DNA of 64,000 nucleotides from XN24 sp964462675. Its GTDB lineage: Bacteria; Pseudomonadota; Gammaproteobacteria; Steroidobacterales; XN24. The notes under the pieces are model-generated. The model saw only the letters and a program-made list of their open reading frames with translations, was not told the DNA's origin and ran no database searches. The DNA is taken from contig CAYWYS010000006.1 of NCBI GenBank assembly GCA_964462675.1, forward strand, positions 1-64,000. Reading direction: 5' to 3'. The position numbers were made by a program, and so were the translations under genes. Of the stretch, positions 15,724-26,596 are shown piece after piece. Positions within the stretch are counted from its first letter, which is position 1; each line of letters starts with the position of its first letter.

Positions 15724-16760
15724 GCGGCCGCACCTGCCAGCATCCAGGCGACCGGTTCGCCGGCGCGGAACGGCACCAGCCGCTCGTCGCCGACCTGGTA
15801 CTCGGCCGGCGGGCACCACTCGCGCTCCTCCAGGACGAGTTCCTGCTCGTTGAGCGGCAAGCCATAAAAGCGCGCGCCGAACTCGCTGGCGAAGGCCTCG
15901 AGCTGCTCCAGCCGGCCGGCAGCCGCGAAGGCCTCGGCGTAGATCTCGATCCCCACCGGCGCCGAGTAGATGCCGGCGCAACCGCAGGAAGATTCCTTGC
16001 TGCGACGGCTGTGCGGCGCGCTGTCGGTGCCGAGGAAGAATCGCTCCTCGCCGGATACGGCCGCGGCGCAGACTGCCTCGCGGTGGCGCTCTGCCTTGAG
16101 CACCGGCAGGCAGTAGTGATGCGGCCTGAGCCCGCCGGCAAACAGTGCATTGCGGTTGAGCAGCATGTGCTGCGGGGTGATCGTCGCAGCGACGCCGGTT
16201 CGCGCACGGCGCACGAACTCGACGCCATCCGCGGTCGTGACATGCTCCAGCAGGACCTTGAGGCGCGGATAGCGCTCGACCACGGGCGACAGCACGCGCT
16301 CGATGAACACGCGCTCGCGATCGAACACGTCGACGGCGGGTGCAGTGACCTCGCCATGCACCTGCAGCACGAGGCCGGTCTCCTCGATCGCCGCGAGCGC
16401 CTCGGCGCAGCGCGCCAGGTCGGTGACGCCCGAGTCCGAGTTCGTCGTAGCGCCGGCCGGGTAGAGCTTGACGCCGACAATGCAGCCGCTGGCGCGGGCG
16501 CGAAGAATCTCTGCGGCGGGGGTGTTGTCGGTCAGGTACAGGGTCATCAGCGGCTCGAAGCTGGCGCCGGCCGGGACGGCTGCCAGGATGCGCTCGCGAT
16601 AGGCCAGCGCCGCGGCCGTTGTCGTCACCGGCGGCGACAGGTTCGGCATGACGACTGCGCGGGCGAAACGCGCCGTGGTATGCGGCAGCACGGCGGCCAT
16701 GATTTCGCCGTCGCGCAGGTGCAGGTGCCAGTCGTCCGGCCGGCGCAGGCGCAGTTTCAT
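15720..16760 (-). CDS. pyrC: Dihydroorotase, class II PyrC
   Basis: 346 residues. It cyclises N-carbamoyl-aspartate to dihydroorotate in pyrimidine synthesis. The Zn-binding DWHLHLRDG lies near the N-terminus, the carboxylated-Lys segment is GVKLYPAGATTNSDSGV, His ligands appear in LQVHGE and LEHVTT, and the catalytic Asp in GTDSAPHSRRSKE. Length matches class II PyrC. The ATG at 16760 overlaps the aminopeptidase stop as ATGA. Confidence 0.96.
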   Translation of the reverse strand: MKLRLRRPDDWHLHLRDGEIMAAVLPHTTARFARAVVMPNLSPPVTTTAAALAYRERILAAVPAGASFEPLMTLYLTDNTPAAEILRARASGCIVGVKLYPAGATTNSDSGVTDLARCAEALAAIEETGLVLQVHGEVTAPAVDVFDRERVFIERVLSPVVERYPRLKVLLEHVTTADGVEFVRRARTGVAATITPQHMLLNRNALFAGGLRPHHYCLPVLKAERHREAVCAAAVSGEERFFLGTDSAPHSRRSKESSCGCAGIYSAPVGIEIYAEAFAAAGRLEQLEAFASEFGARFYGLPLNEQELVLEEREWCPPAEYQVGDERLVPFRAGEPVAWMLAGAAA

Positions 16761-18277
16761 GCCTTGCCGTCCAGCTTCTCGGCCGACGCGAGCCCGTGAT
16801 CCACGAGCATCGCGAGCGTCAGGCGCACGCCGAAGCCGGTTTGCGCAGTCGGCGTGAGGCCGAGACCGCCCTTGTTGTGGCCGGCGGAAAGGTCGATGTG
16901 CAGCCAGGCGGTTTCGCCCGGGACGAAGCGCTGCAGGAACCGCGCCGCGAGGATGTGGTCGCCGTCGTTGTCCAGCGAGCACTGCAGCACGTCGGCGACG
17001 CGGCTCTCCAGGGCTTCGTCGAAATCGTCGTCCATCGGGAACGGCCAGATGCGCTCGCCGCTCGCGCGGCCGGCCTCGACCGCCGCCGCGACGAGCTTTG
17101 GCCGGTTGCCGAACACGCCGCTGTAGCGATGCGTCAGCGCGGCCACGCAAGCGCCGGTCAACGTCGCGTAGTCGATGATCAGCGCGGGCTTGTCCCGCCC
17201 GGCCAGCGCCAGCGTGTCGGCCAGCACGAGCCGTCCCTCGGCGTCCGTGTGAATCACTTCGATTGTCACGCCGTTGGCCGCGGTGATGACGTCGCGTGAC
17301 TTGTAGGCGTCGGGGCCGATGCGGTTCTCGGTGATCGCCAGCCAGCAGTCCACGGGCTCGCCGTGACCGATACGCGTCAGCGCCAGCAGGGCGCCGAGCG
17401 CAACCGCGCTGCCCTGCATGTCCTCGTGCATGTCGAGCATCGCGCGAAACGGCTTCAGGTTGGTGCCGCCGGTGTCGAAGCAGATGCCCTTGCCGACAAG
17501 CGCGACGCGTGCCGCGTCGCCCTGGTGTCCGTTGGGACGGTACTTCAGCCGGGCGATGCCCGCGTCGCGGCGCGGATTGCTCCGCGCCACCGCGAGGAAT
17601 GCGCCGGCGCCGAGCTCCGCCAGGGCCTGCTCGTCGAGGAACGAAAGCTCCCAGCCCTCGCGCCCGGCGAGCTCCTCGAGCAGTCCCCGGTAGCCGGCCG
17701 CGTCGAGACGGTTCGGCGGCAACGCCGTCAGCCAGCGCGCCAGGTGATTGCCCTCGGCCTCCGCACGGATACGCTCGAGGTCGAGCCCCGGCGCCTCGTC
17801 GAGCAAGGTGATCGTCGAGAGGCGCGGAGGCGTCGGCGTATCACGGCCGCGAAATCGCGGCATGGGCCCTTCGGCTGCGAGCAGGCCGGAGACGGCAGCC
17901 TCGATCCAGGCGGGCGCGACATTTTCCGGTGCGCCAGCCGTCATGACGCCCACCTTTGCCGGCCGGCCCGCGCGCACCTCGGCCGCAAGTTTCCGCGCCA
18001 GCGTCAGCCAGGCGAATGGCGCGGCGCCCGGATCGGCGATGCCGACAGTCACGGGGCAAGGTTTCTCCAGCTGCAGAGTGAACAGTGAACCGGGCTTGGT
18101 CAGCTGGCGCCGTCGCGCCGCGGCCGCGAGCGTGTTTCCCCCGGGGATCGCCGCCCAGGCGCTCTTGGGCGCGTTCGCGGCGATGACGACCAGCAGGTGA
18201 TCGAGATGCGGCAGCGCGCGTGCGTCGCGGCGCCTCGTGATGCGCGGCAGGGCGCCTTCCGGCAGCAGACTCGCCAT
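16757..18277 (-). CDS. Leucyl aminopeptidase family protein (M17)
   Basis: 506 residues. The C-terminal M17 catalytic half carries GKGICFDTGG (Lys and Asp metal ligands), NRIGPDAYKSRDVI and the signature HTDAEGRLVLAD with further ligands. The N-terminal half is divergent. It should be a two-metal cytosolic aminopeptidase releasing N-terminal residues from peptides; substrate preference cannot be read. It is closer to the PepB/YpdE-type subgroup than to classical PepA by its HTDAEGR motif. It is divergent from aceE, with 182 bp between. Confidence 0.92.
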   Translation of the reverse strand: MASLLPEGALPRITRRRDARALPHLDHLLVVIAANAPKSAWAAIPGGNTLAAAARRRQLTKPGSLFTLQLEKPCPVTVGIADPGAAPFAWLTLARKLAAEVRAGRPAKVGVMTAGAPENVAPAWIEAAVSGLLAAEGPMPRFRGRDTPTPPRLSTITLLDEAPGLDLERIRAEAEGNHLARWLTALPPNRLDAAGYRGLLEELAGREGWELSFLDEQALAELGAGAFLAVARSNPRRDAGIARLKYRPNGHQGDAARVALVGKGICFDTGGTNLKPFRAMLDMHEDMQGSAVALGALLALTRIGHGEPVDCWLAITENRIGPDAYKSRDVITAANGVTIEVIHTDAEGRLVLADTLALAGRDKPALIIDYATLTGACVAALTHRYSGVFGNRPKLVAAAVEAGRASGERIWPFPMDDDFDEALESRVADVLQCSLDNDGDHILAARFLQRFVPGETAWLHIDLSAGHNKGGLGLTPTAQTGFGVRLTLAMLVDHGLASAEKLDGKA

Positions 18278-18459
18278 GGGTGATCCTTGACCTCTTTAAG
18301 GGCAGCCCCGAAGATACCGGAGCAAGAACAACGACGGTCGCGAAGCGCGCTGCCACGACTTATGTTGCAGGGCGCCATCGTAGCAGCAAGGCCGCGAAGA
18401 TTCACCCGAGCGACCCATGGAGGACCCGGTCGCTCCCCGTCCCAGGGAGTCGGTGCAAC

Positions 18460-21132
<2,673 letters not shown>

Positions 21133-21136
21133 CGCC

Positions 21137-22441
21137 ATGGCCAGCAACAGCGAAGTGCGCATTCCGGACATCGGCGATTTCGAGCAGGTCGAGATCATCG
21201 AGATTCACGTCAAGGCCGGCGACGACGTCAATGCCGAAGATCCGTTGATCACGCTCGAGACCGACAAGGCCTCGATGGACATTCCCGCGCCGGCCGCGGG
21301 CAAGGTCGCTGAGCTGAAGGTCAAGCAGGGCGACCGCGTCTCGGCCGGCGACCTCGTGCTGCTGCTCCAGAGTTCGGGGTCAGATACCGATTCCGAGAAG
21401 CCGGGGTCAGAGTCCCATGCGGTGGCGGCCGAATCTGCGCCGGCTCCCGCGAAGGAGCCGCCGTCGCCGCCGCAGGCGCCGACGCAGGCGTTGCCGCCGG
21501 GAACAAAGGGGCATGCCGGGATAGTGGTCTCTGACCCCAGTTCGCCGAGCGTGCATGCCGGGCCGTCGGTGCGGAAGTTCGCCCGGGAGATGGGCGTGGC
21601 ACTCGGTCGCATCAGGGGCAGCGGCATCAAGGGCAGGATCACGCACGACGACGTCAAGGCCTGGGTCAAGCAGGCCTTGCAGCAGGGTGCCCCCGCGACC
21701 GGCGGGGCGCTGCCCGCCGTGCCCGAAGTGGACTTCTCGAAATTCGGCCCGACCGAGCTCAAGCCGCTGTCGCGCGTGCAGCGCATTTCCGGGCCGCGAC
21801 TGCATGCGTCCTGGGTCAACTTGCCGCATGTCACGCAGTTCGACGAGGCGGACATCACCGAGATGGAGCGCGCCCGCAAGGACCTGAAGGCGGATGCAGA
21901 GAAAGAAGGCGCGAAGCTGACGCCGCTGGCGTTCATGCTGCGTGCCTGCGTCAAGGCGCTGCGCGAGTTCCCGCAGTTCAACGCCTCGCTGCACCCCGAC
22001 GGGCAGCAGCTCATCATGAAGCAGTACTTCAATATCGGCTTCGCCGTCGACACGCCCGGCGGGCTGGTGGTGCCGGTCATCAGGGGGCTCGAAGGCAAGA
22101 GCCTGTTCCAGGTCGCGCGCGAGCTCGGCGAGCTGTCCGAGAAAGCGCGCGACGGCAAGCTGGCCGGTGCGGACATGCAGGGCGGCAGCTTTACGATCTC
22201 GAGTCTCGGCGGCATCGGCGGCACCTTCTTCACGCCGATCATCAATGCCCCGGAGGTCGCGATCCTCGGCGTTTCGCGGCACAAGATGCAGCCGGTCTGG
22301 CAGGATGGCGCGTTCGTGCCGCGGCTGATGCTGCCGCTGTCGTTGTCCTATGATCACCGGGTAATCGACGGCGCCTCGGCCGTGCGTTTCACGCGCTTCC
22401 TCGCCGAGATCCTGTCCGACGTGGACCGGCTGCTGGCATGA
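21137..22441 (+). CDS. aceF: Dihydrolipoamide acetyltransferase (PDH E2)
   Basis: 434 residues: a single lipoyl domain (lipoylated Lys K44 in ETDKAS), a long Pro/Ala/Ser-rich linker (about 80-140), a peripheral-subunit-binding domain at about 140-178 and the catalytic domain ending with YDHRVIDGA near residue 405. It forms the complex core and transfers acetyl to CoA. Many gammaproteobacterial E2 proteins carry two or three lipoyl domains; here there is one, and the next gene carries another on E3. The linker DNA contains three copies of the 9-mer GGGGTCAGA. Its stop overlaps the lpd start as ATGA. Confidence 0.96.
   Translation: MASNSEVRIPDIGDFEQVEIIEIHVKAGDDVNAEDPLITLETDKASMDIPAPAAGKVAELKVKQGDRVSAGDLVLLLQSSGSDTDSEKPGSESHAVAAESAPAPAKEPPSPPQAPTQALPPGTKGHAGIVVSDPSSPSVHAGPSVRKFAREMGVALGRIRGSGIKGRITHDDVKAWVKQALQQGAPATGGALPAVPEVDFSKFGPTELKPLSRVQRISGPRLHASWVNLPHVTQFDEADITEMERARKDLKADAEKEGAKLTPLAFMLRACVKALREFPQFNASLHPDGQQLIMKQYFNIGFAVDTPGGLVVPVIRGLEGKSLFQVARELGELSEKARDGKLAGADMQGGSFTISSLGGIGGTFFTPIINAPEVAILGVSRHKMQPVWQDGAFVPRLMLPLSLSYDHRVIDGASAVRFTRFLAEILSDVDRLLA
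21376..21538. repeat. GGGGTCAGA repeats inside the aceF linker
   Basis: Direct copies of GGGGTCAGA occur at 21376-21384 and 21403-21411, and an inverted copy (TCTGACCCC) at 21530-21538. All fall in the flexible linker between lipoyl and subunit-binding domains, and the frame is kept. Short inverted GGGGTCAGA-type elements resemble REP palindromes, so this may be an in-frame REP insertion. Confidence 0.5.
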
Positions 22442-24204
22442 GCAACAGCAAGGAAATCCGCGTCCCCGACATCGGCGACTTCAAGGACGTCGAGGTCATC
22501 GAAGTGCTGGTTGCGGCCGGTGACACGGTGGCCGCCGAAGACCCGCTGGTCACGCTGGAGACCGACAAGGCCTCGATGGACGTGCCGGCGCCGTTCGGCG
22601 GCAAGCTCGTCGAGCTCAAAGTCGGCAAGGGAGACCGCGTTTCGGAGGGCGATGTCATCGCGGTGGTGGCGGTGGAAGAGGAGGGATCTTCCGCAGAGAG
22701 CGAGAAGCAGAGCGCTGCAGCGGACAGGCCAGAGGCCGCGGCGCCGAAGCCCGCCGCGTCTCGCGAGGACGACGGGCCGGCGCCGGATATCCAGGCCGAC
22801 CTGCTGGTGCTCGGCGCCGGTCCGGGCGGCTACACCGCCGCGTTCCGCGCCGCCGATCTTGGCCGCGACGTCACGCTTATCGAGCGCTGGGACACCCTCG
22901 GCGGCGTTTGCCTGAACGTCGGCTGCATTCCGTCGAAGGCGCTGCTGCATGCCGCGGCCGTCATCGAGGAAGCGGCCCACATGTCCGAACACGGCATCGT
23001 GTTCGGCACCCCGAAGATCGAGCTCGACAAGCTGCGTGGCTGGAAGGAAGGCGTGGTCGGCCGGCTCACCAAGGGTCTCGACACCATTGCCAGGCAGCGC
23101 AAGATCAAGGTGCTGCGCGGCGCGGCGAAATTCACCAGCGCGCACCGACTCGAGCTCGACGGACCGGACGGCCGGCGCAGCGTGGGCTTCAGGCAATGCA
23201 TCGTCGCGGCCGGCTCCGAGTCGGTGGACCTGCCCGGCACGCCGGACGATCCGCGCATCATGGACTCCACCGGCGCGCTGGCGCTGGACGAGCTGCCGAA
23301 ACGGATGCTGGTCATCGGCGGCGGGATCATCGGCCTCGAGATGGCCTGCGTCTACGACGCGCTCGGCGTCAAGGTGAGCGTGGTCGAACTCACTGACACC
23401 CTGATGCCCGGCTGCGACCGTGACCTGGTCCGGCCGCTGGAGAAGCGCATCAAGGCGCGCTACGAAGCCATCATGACCGGCACCAAGGTCACCGGGATGC
23501 AAGCGCTGAAGGGTGGCATCAAGGTCAGCTTCGAGGGCAAGAACGCGCCCGACAAGCCCGAAACCTACGACCGCGTGCTGGTCGCAGTCGGACGCCGGCC
23601 GAACGGCGGGGCCATCGATGCAGCGGCCGCGGGCGTCAAGGTCGAGCGCGGCTTCATCCCCGTGGACCGGCAGATGCGCAGCAACGTCGAGCACATTTTC
23701 GCGATCGGCGACATCGTCGGCCAGCCGATGCTCGCCCATAAGGCCACCCACGAGGGCAAGGTCGCCGCCGAGGTCGCCTCGGGCCACAAGAGCGCGTTCG
23801 ATGCGCGTGTCATTCCCTCGGTGGCCTACACCGACCCCGAGGTCGCCTGGGTCGGCCTCACCGAGGACCAGGCCAAAGCCGACGGCGTCGAATACGAAAA
23901 GGGCGTGTTCCCCTGGGCCGCGTCGGGACGCTCGCTGGCCATCGGCCGCGACGAAGGGATCACCAAGCTGTTGTTCGACCCGAAGTCCGGCCGCGTGCTG
24001 GGTGCCGGTATCGTCGGCACGAATGCGGGCGATTTGATCTCCGAGGTTGCGCTGGCCATAGAAATGGGCTGCGACGCGGCCGACATCGGCCTGACTGTTC
24101 ATCCGCACCCGACGCTGTCCGAGACGGTCGCGATGGCGGCCGAGGCCTTCGAAGGCACGCTGACCGACTTCTACCTGCCGAAGAAGGGTCGCAAGGGGAG
24201 TTAG
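22438..24204 (+). CDS. lpd: Dihydrolipoyl dehydrogenase with fused N-terminal lipoyl domain (PDH E3)
   Basis: 588 residues. Residues 1-80 are a lipoyl domain (Lys K44 in ETDKAS) very similar to that of aceF, then a Pro/Ala linker (about 85-115), then the flavoprotein: FAD motif GAGPGG, redox-active disulfide C158/C163 in CLNVGCIPSK, NAD motif GGGIIG and the C-terminal catalytic HPHPTLSE. It reoxidises dihydrolipoamide with NAD+. The lipoyl-fused form is known in some bacteria such as Neisseria-type PDH operons. It overlaps the aceF stop by four bases. Confidence 0.96.
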   Translation: MSNSKEIRVPDIGDFKDVEVIEVLVAAGDTVAAEDPLVTLETDKASMDVPAPFGGKLVELKVGKGDRVSEGDVIAVVAVEEEGSSAESEKQSAAADRPEAAAPKPAASREDDGPAPDIQADLLVLGAGPGGYTAAFRAADLGRDVTLIERWDTLGGVCLNVGCIPSKALLHAAAVIEEAAHMSEHGIVFGTPKIELDKLRGWKEGVVGRLTKGLDTIARQRKIKVLRGAAKFTSAHRLELDGPDGRRSVGFRQCIVAAGSESVDLPGTPDDPRIMDSTGALALDELPKRMLVIGGGIIGLEMACVYDALGVKVSVVELTDTLMPGCDRDLVRPLEKRIKARYEAIMTGTKVTGMQALKGGIKVSFEGKNAPDKPETYDRVLVAVGRRPNGGAIDAAAAGVKVERGFIPVDRQMRSNVEHIFAIGDIVGQPMLAHKATHEGKVAAEVASGHKSAFDARVIPSVAYTDPEVAWVGLTEDQAKADGVEYEKGVFPWAASGRSLAIGRDEGITKLLFDPKSGRVLGAGIVGTNAGDLISEVALAIEMGCDAADIGLTVHPHPTLSETVAMAAEAFEGTLTDFYLPKKGRKGS

Positions 24205-24430
24205 CGGGCTGGCCTTGGGACCCAGTTTTCGGTTGACGCGGAAACGTTTTTTAGGTGTCCGATGGGCATGGTCATTGATGGGGCAGTGCAGTGGGCTGGT
24301 GCCGGCCCATGAGGACCGCCGAAAGTCCGCCGGTCGCATAACGCGACCCGGACCTTGAGTGCTATATCAGTTGCCGCGGTGGTGGAAATCAGGCCTTTGG
24401 GAACCACCGAACGATGTCATGCCGCAACTT

Positions 24431-24453
24431 CGCCGCATTTGATTGCGGCGTTT
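24431..24453 (+). terminator. Possible stem-loop downstream of the PDH operon
   Basis: CGCCGCA at 24431-24437 pairs with TGCGGCG at 24444-24450 around a six-base loop, followed by TTT. It is 227 bp after the lpd stop. The U-run is short, so terminator function is uncertain. The rest of 24205-24480 holds no gene I can support; its composition drifts to lower GC toward the cassette. Confidence 0.35.
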
Positions 24454-24470
24454 AGTCCACATATTTCTGG

Positions 24471-25113
24471 TTAGCCGCTCATGAAGCGCTCATGCACACT
24501 AATGGCAACCTTTCTTCTCACATTGGTTACATTACCGGCAGGTGCTTGGGCTCTCTTCAAGCCTATCCGAATACTTGCCCCTGAAATAAATGGGGCCACA
24601 TGCGTTGGCGCAGTCTGCGTTGAAGAAGCGTCAACACTAGGGGTTGCCGAAGCACTACATGCGATGGCTATGGAAAATATCGCAGAAAAACTCCGCCCGC
24701 TCGCCTTCCCGCCCCTTGCAGTCTTTTGCTCAACGTCGGAATGCTACAAGTCATTTGGCGGCAGAGGGCGAGGCATCACAGTTTTCAACCTTGGCGTGGT
24801 TATTGCGCCTGAATCTTGGAACCTCAACATTGTCGAGCATGAGTTCATTCATATGTTGCAGGCTCAGGAACTCGGGCTTCTCGGCCGGGAGCGGACGCCG
24901 ATGTGGTTCAAGGAAGGCATGGCTTTCGCTGTTAGCGAGCCGCCCGAGTTCGACCTTCCAGAGTACGCGAAGCCGTGGGTGGCCCAGTACGAGGCATGGG
25001 AGCAAGAAGTCGGTCGCGAAAATGTCTGGCGCGAAATTCGAAAACACTAATCGCGGGCTAACAACCGGTTGCAGCGGACGGTCCGCTACGCGAGCCGCCG
25101 CTGAACCGGAGCG
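24471..25113 (+). mobile_element. Integron gene cassette (single, chromosomal)
   Basis: The unit runs from the TTAGCC that follows G at 24470 to the G of the downstream core site GTTGGCC at 25113. It holds one gene and an attC. When circularised, the G at 25113 would join TTAGCC, giving GTTAGCC, the exact complement of the R'' core GGCTAAC at 25056-25062. That match is the expected signature of a cassette integrated by site-specific recombination. No integron integrase gene lies in the window, so this is an isolated cassette. Confidence 0.75.
24481..25050 (+). CDS. Exported HExxH metallopeptidase-like cassette protein
   Basis: 189 residues. The N-terminus is a signal peptide ending near AGAWA (about residue 24). 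The zinc motif HEFIH is at 120-124, with a downstream Glu at 145 in WFKEGMAF as a possible third ligand, the arrangement of peptidase-MA-like gluzincins. Four Cys residues (41, 46, 83, 88) could form disulfides. Codon use is clearly more AT-rich than in neighbouring genes. The gene fills an integron cassette and ends four bases before its attC. Its substrate is unknown; a cell-wall or secreted-protein protease is possible. Confidence 0.82.
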   Translation: MKRSCTLMATFLLTLVTLPAGAWALFKPIRILAPEINGATCVGAVCVEEASTLGVAEALHAMAMENIAEKLRPLAFPPLAVFCSTSECYKSFGGRGRGITVFNLGVVIAPESWNLNIVEHEFIHMLQAQELGLLGRERTPMWFKEGMAFAVSEPPEFDLPEYAKPWVAQYEAWEQEVGRENVWREIRKH

Positions 25114-25120
25114 TTGGCCC
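25055..25120 (+). other. attC recombination site
   Basis: The outer cores are GGGCTAAC (25055-25062) and GTTGGCCC (25113-25120). The inner arms pair CCGGTTGCAGCGG (25065-25077) with CCGCTGAACCGG (25098-25109), leaving one bulged G (25071) on the left arm. This imperfect stem with an extrahelical base is the hallmark of attC sites recognised as folded single strand by IntI. The loop is about 20 bases. Confidence 0.82.
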
Positions 25121-25163
25121 CGCAATCGACCTTCATCACCGGTCCGCCGCCAGGGAGAACACC

Positions 25164-25523
25164 ATGCCCAATCTCGAAACCGTCTTCCAGGACCTGCGAG
25201 CAATCATGGCACCATACGCGAAGGCTCTGGACGCGAAGAAGGACGACGACACAGAGATCTACCTGGACACCAAGCACATCCAGAAGAACAAGAAGCCGCT
25301 CTTCTTTGGCGCAGTTCAAGTCAAGAAGGCCTACGTCAGCTATCACCTGATGCCGGTTTACCTGAGGCCGGAACTCCTCGACGGAGTCTCCCCGGAACTG
25401 CGGGCGAGAATGCAAGGCAAGTCCTGCTTCAACTTCACGACATCTGAAAAGCCACTCCTGCGGGAACTCAAGGCACTCACCAAGGCCAGCTATGCCAGTT
25501 ACCAGGCGCAGGGCTTCGTGTAG
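25164..25523 (+). CDS. DUF1801/YdhG-like small protein
   Basis: 119 residues, no signal peptide. The segment YVSYHLMPVYLRPELL and the following MQGKSCFNFTT and LKALTKASYASY resemble the DUF1801 (YdhG/iron-chaperone-like, frataxin-like fold) family. A ribosome site CAGGGAG precedes the ATG. It is the first gene after the attC site and could be a second cassette, but no attC is visible after it. Its function is unknown. Confidence 0.72.
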   Translation: MPNLETVFQDLRAIMAPYAKALDAKKDDDTEIYLDTKHIQKNKKPLFFGAVQVKKAYVSYHLMPVYLRPELLDGVSPELRARMQGKSCFNFTTSEKPLLRELKALTKASYASYQAQGFV

Positions 25524-25609
25524 GTTCGGCAACCGTCGCGGCCTCCATCACCGCGCGGCCTGCCATTGTCGCCAGTTGGGCGCGGGCGCTGGACGATAGG
25601 CAAAACGCA

Positions 25610-25861
25610 TTGGATTGGGCGCAATCGTACACTCAGCTGTACCCGCTATTTCGTAGTGGCGCAGTTTTCGTGATGCTCATGGGTGCAGCGATCGTTCTCG
25701 GGGCAATCTGGCCTCGTGCACGAGACCTGCTGCTTGTCGTGGGTGCGGTGTTTGCGGTGGCCTTGACCGCGTTGGCCGCTGTTCCGCTTGCAGCCCCATT
25801 TGGGGTTCCGCCTTTTTTCCATACGCTCCAGTCGGTTGCCGTCAAGTGCGGCTCAGGCTGA
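25610..25861 (+). CDS. Possible small membrane protein
   Basis: 83 residues starting at TTG (no ATG until an internal Met). Two hydrophobic helices are predicted at about 16-34 and 39-62. No family is recognised and no good ribosome site is seen, so it may be a remnant. It lies in the accessory pocket between the DUF1801-like and DinB-like genes; its stop is 17 bases before the DinB ATG. Confidence 0.35.
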   Translation: MDWAQSYTQLYPLFRSGAVFVMLMGAAIVLGAIWPRARDLLLVVGAVFAVALTALAAVPLAAPFGVPPFFHTLQSVAVKCGSG

Positions 25862-25877
25862 GCGTCAGGCATCGCAA

Positions 25878-26417
25878 ATGACACCGCAGACCGCTGTGCT
25901 GATGGCGGAATACAACCGCTGGATGAACGACCGAGTGTTCGAAGCTGCCAAAAAGCTCGACGACGTGGAACTGGCTGCCGACAAGGGCGCCTTCTTTGGC
26001 TCGATCCTGGGCACGCTGAACCACATCGCGGTCGCAGACACGATATGGCTGCATCGCTTTGCCGAGCACCGGGTCTCGTTTCCCGCGCTCAGCGCGCTGT
26101 CCGGGTTCCCGCGCCCGCCGTCGTTGCGCTTCATGCTCGCCCCCAATCTGCCGGGTCTCCGCGACTGCCGGCGGCGACTGGACGATCTGATTCGGCGCTG
26201 GGTACTCGAGCTAGGGGACGAACACCTGTCGGACAACCTTGTGTACGGCAACATGGTGGGTGTCGTGTCCAGCAGGAATTTCGGCGCCTTGCTGCAGCAC
26301 TTTTTCAATCACCAGACACACCACCGCGGCCAGGTCTCCACGTTGTTGTTCCAGTCCGGCGTGGACATTGGCATCACCGATCTGCTTGGGGTCATTCCGA
26401 GCAGCGATGTCCCATGA
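25878..26417 (+). CDS. DinB-family protein
   Basis: 179 residues of the DinB four-helix bundle. Metal-binding His residues are expected in LNHIAVADTIW (first) and HFFNHQTHHRGQ (second and third), the HxxxHRGQ pattern of the family. Such proteins are metal-dependent, often thiol-transferase-like, and the DNA-damage link of the name does not hold generally. ATG at 25878 is chosen to begin at the conserved MTPQTAVLMAEYNRW. Its stop overlaps the start of a truncated GNAT gene as ATGA. Confidence 0.88.
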   Translation: MTPQTAVLMAEYNRWMNDRVFEAAKKLDDVELAADKGAFFGSILGTLNHIAVADTIWLHRFAEHRVSFPALSALSGFPRPPSLRFMLAPNLPGLRDCRRRLDDLIRRWVLELGDEHLSDNLVYGNMVGVVSSRNFGALLQHFFNHQTHHRGQVSTLLFQSGVDIGITDLLGVIPSSDVP

Positions 26418-26530
26418 ATGTGAAGATCGCAATCAGAGACGAAACTGACGCAGATCTGGACGCCATAACCGAGGTCGCCGCAGCCGCATTCAAAACCCTG
26501 GAGATCAGCGATCACACTGAGCAGTTCTGA
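26414..26530 (+). pseudogene. Truncated GNAT acetyltransferase (N-terminal fragment)
   Basis: 38 codons reading MNVKIAIRDETDADLDAITE and on to HTEQF, then TGA. This matches the opening of YhbS-type GNAT acetyltransferases (IR-x-ET-x-xD-x-xAI ... HTEQFIVxALR), which are normally about 170 residues. The rest of the domain, including the acetyl-CoA loop, is absent and not found in the other frames nearby. It is most likely the edge of a deletion or cassette junction. Confidence 0.65.
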
Positions 26531-26596
26531 ACTGCCTGCCGATTGTCTGGCCAAGCATTTCTGGAGAAGATGGCCCTTGCCACTGAGCGAGGAGCC

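Noticed and set aside
24205..24430. Gene between lpd and the cassette
   Set aside because: Only short frames without start signals or similarity; composition looks intergenic.
25527..25581. Possible second attC after the DUF1801-like gene
   Set aside because: A GTTGGGC core-like word is present at 25575, but no matching RYYYAAC partner or complementary arms were found at the right distance.
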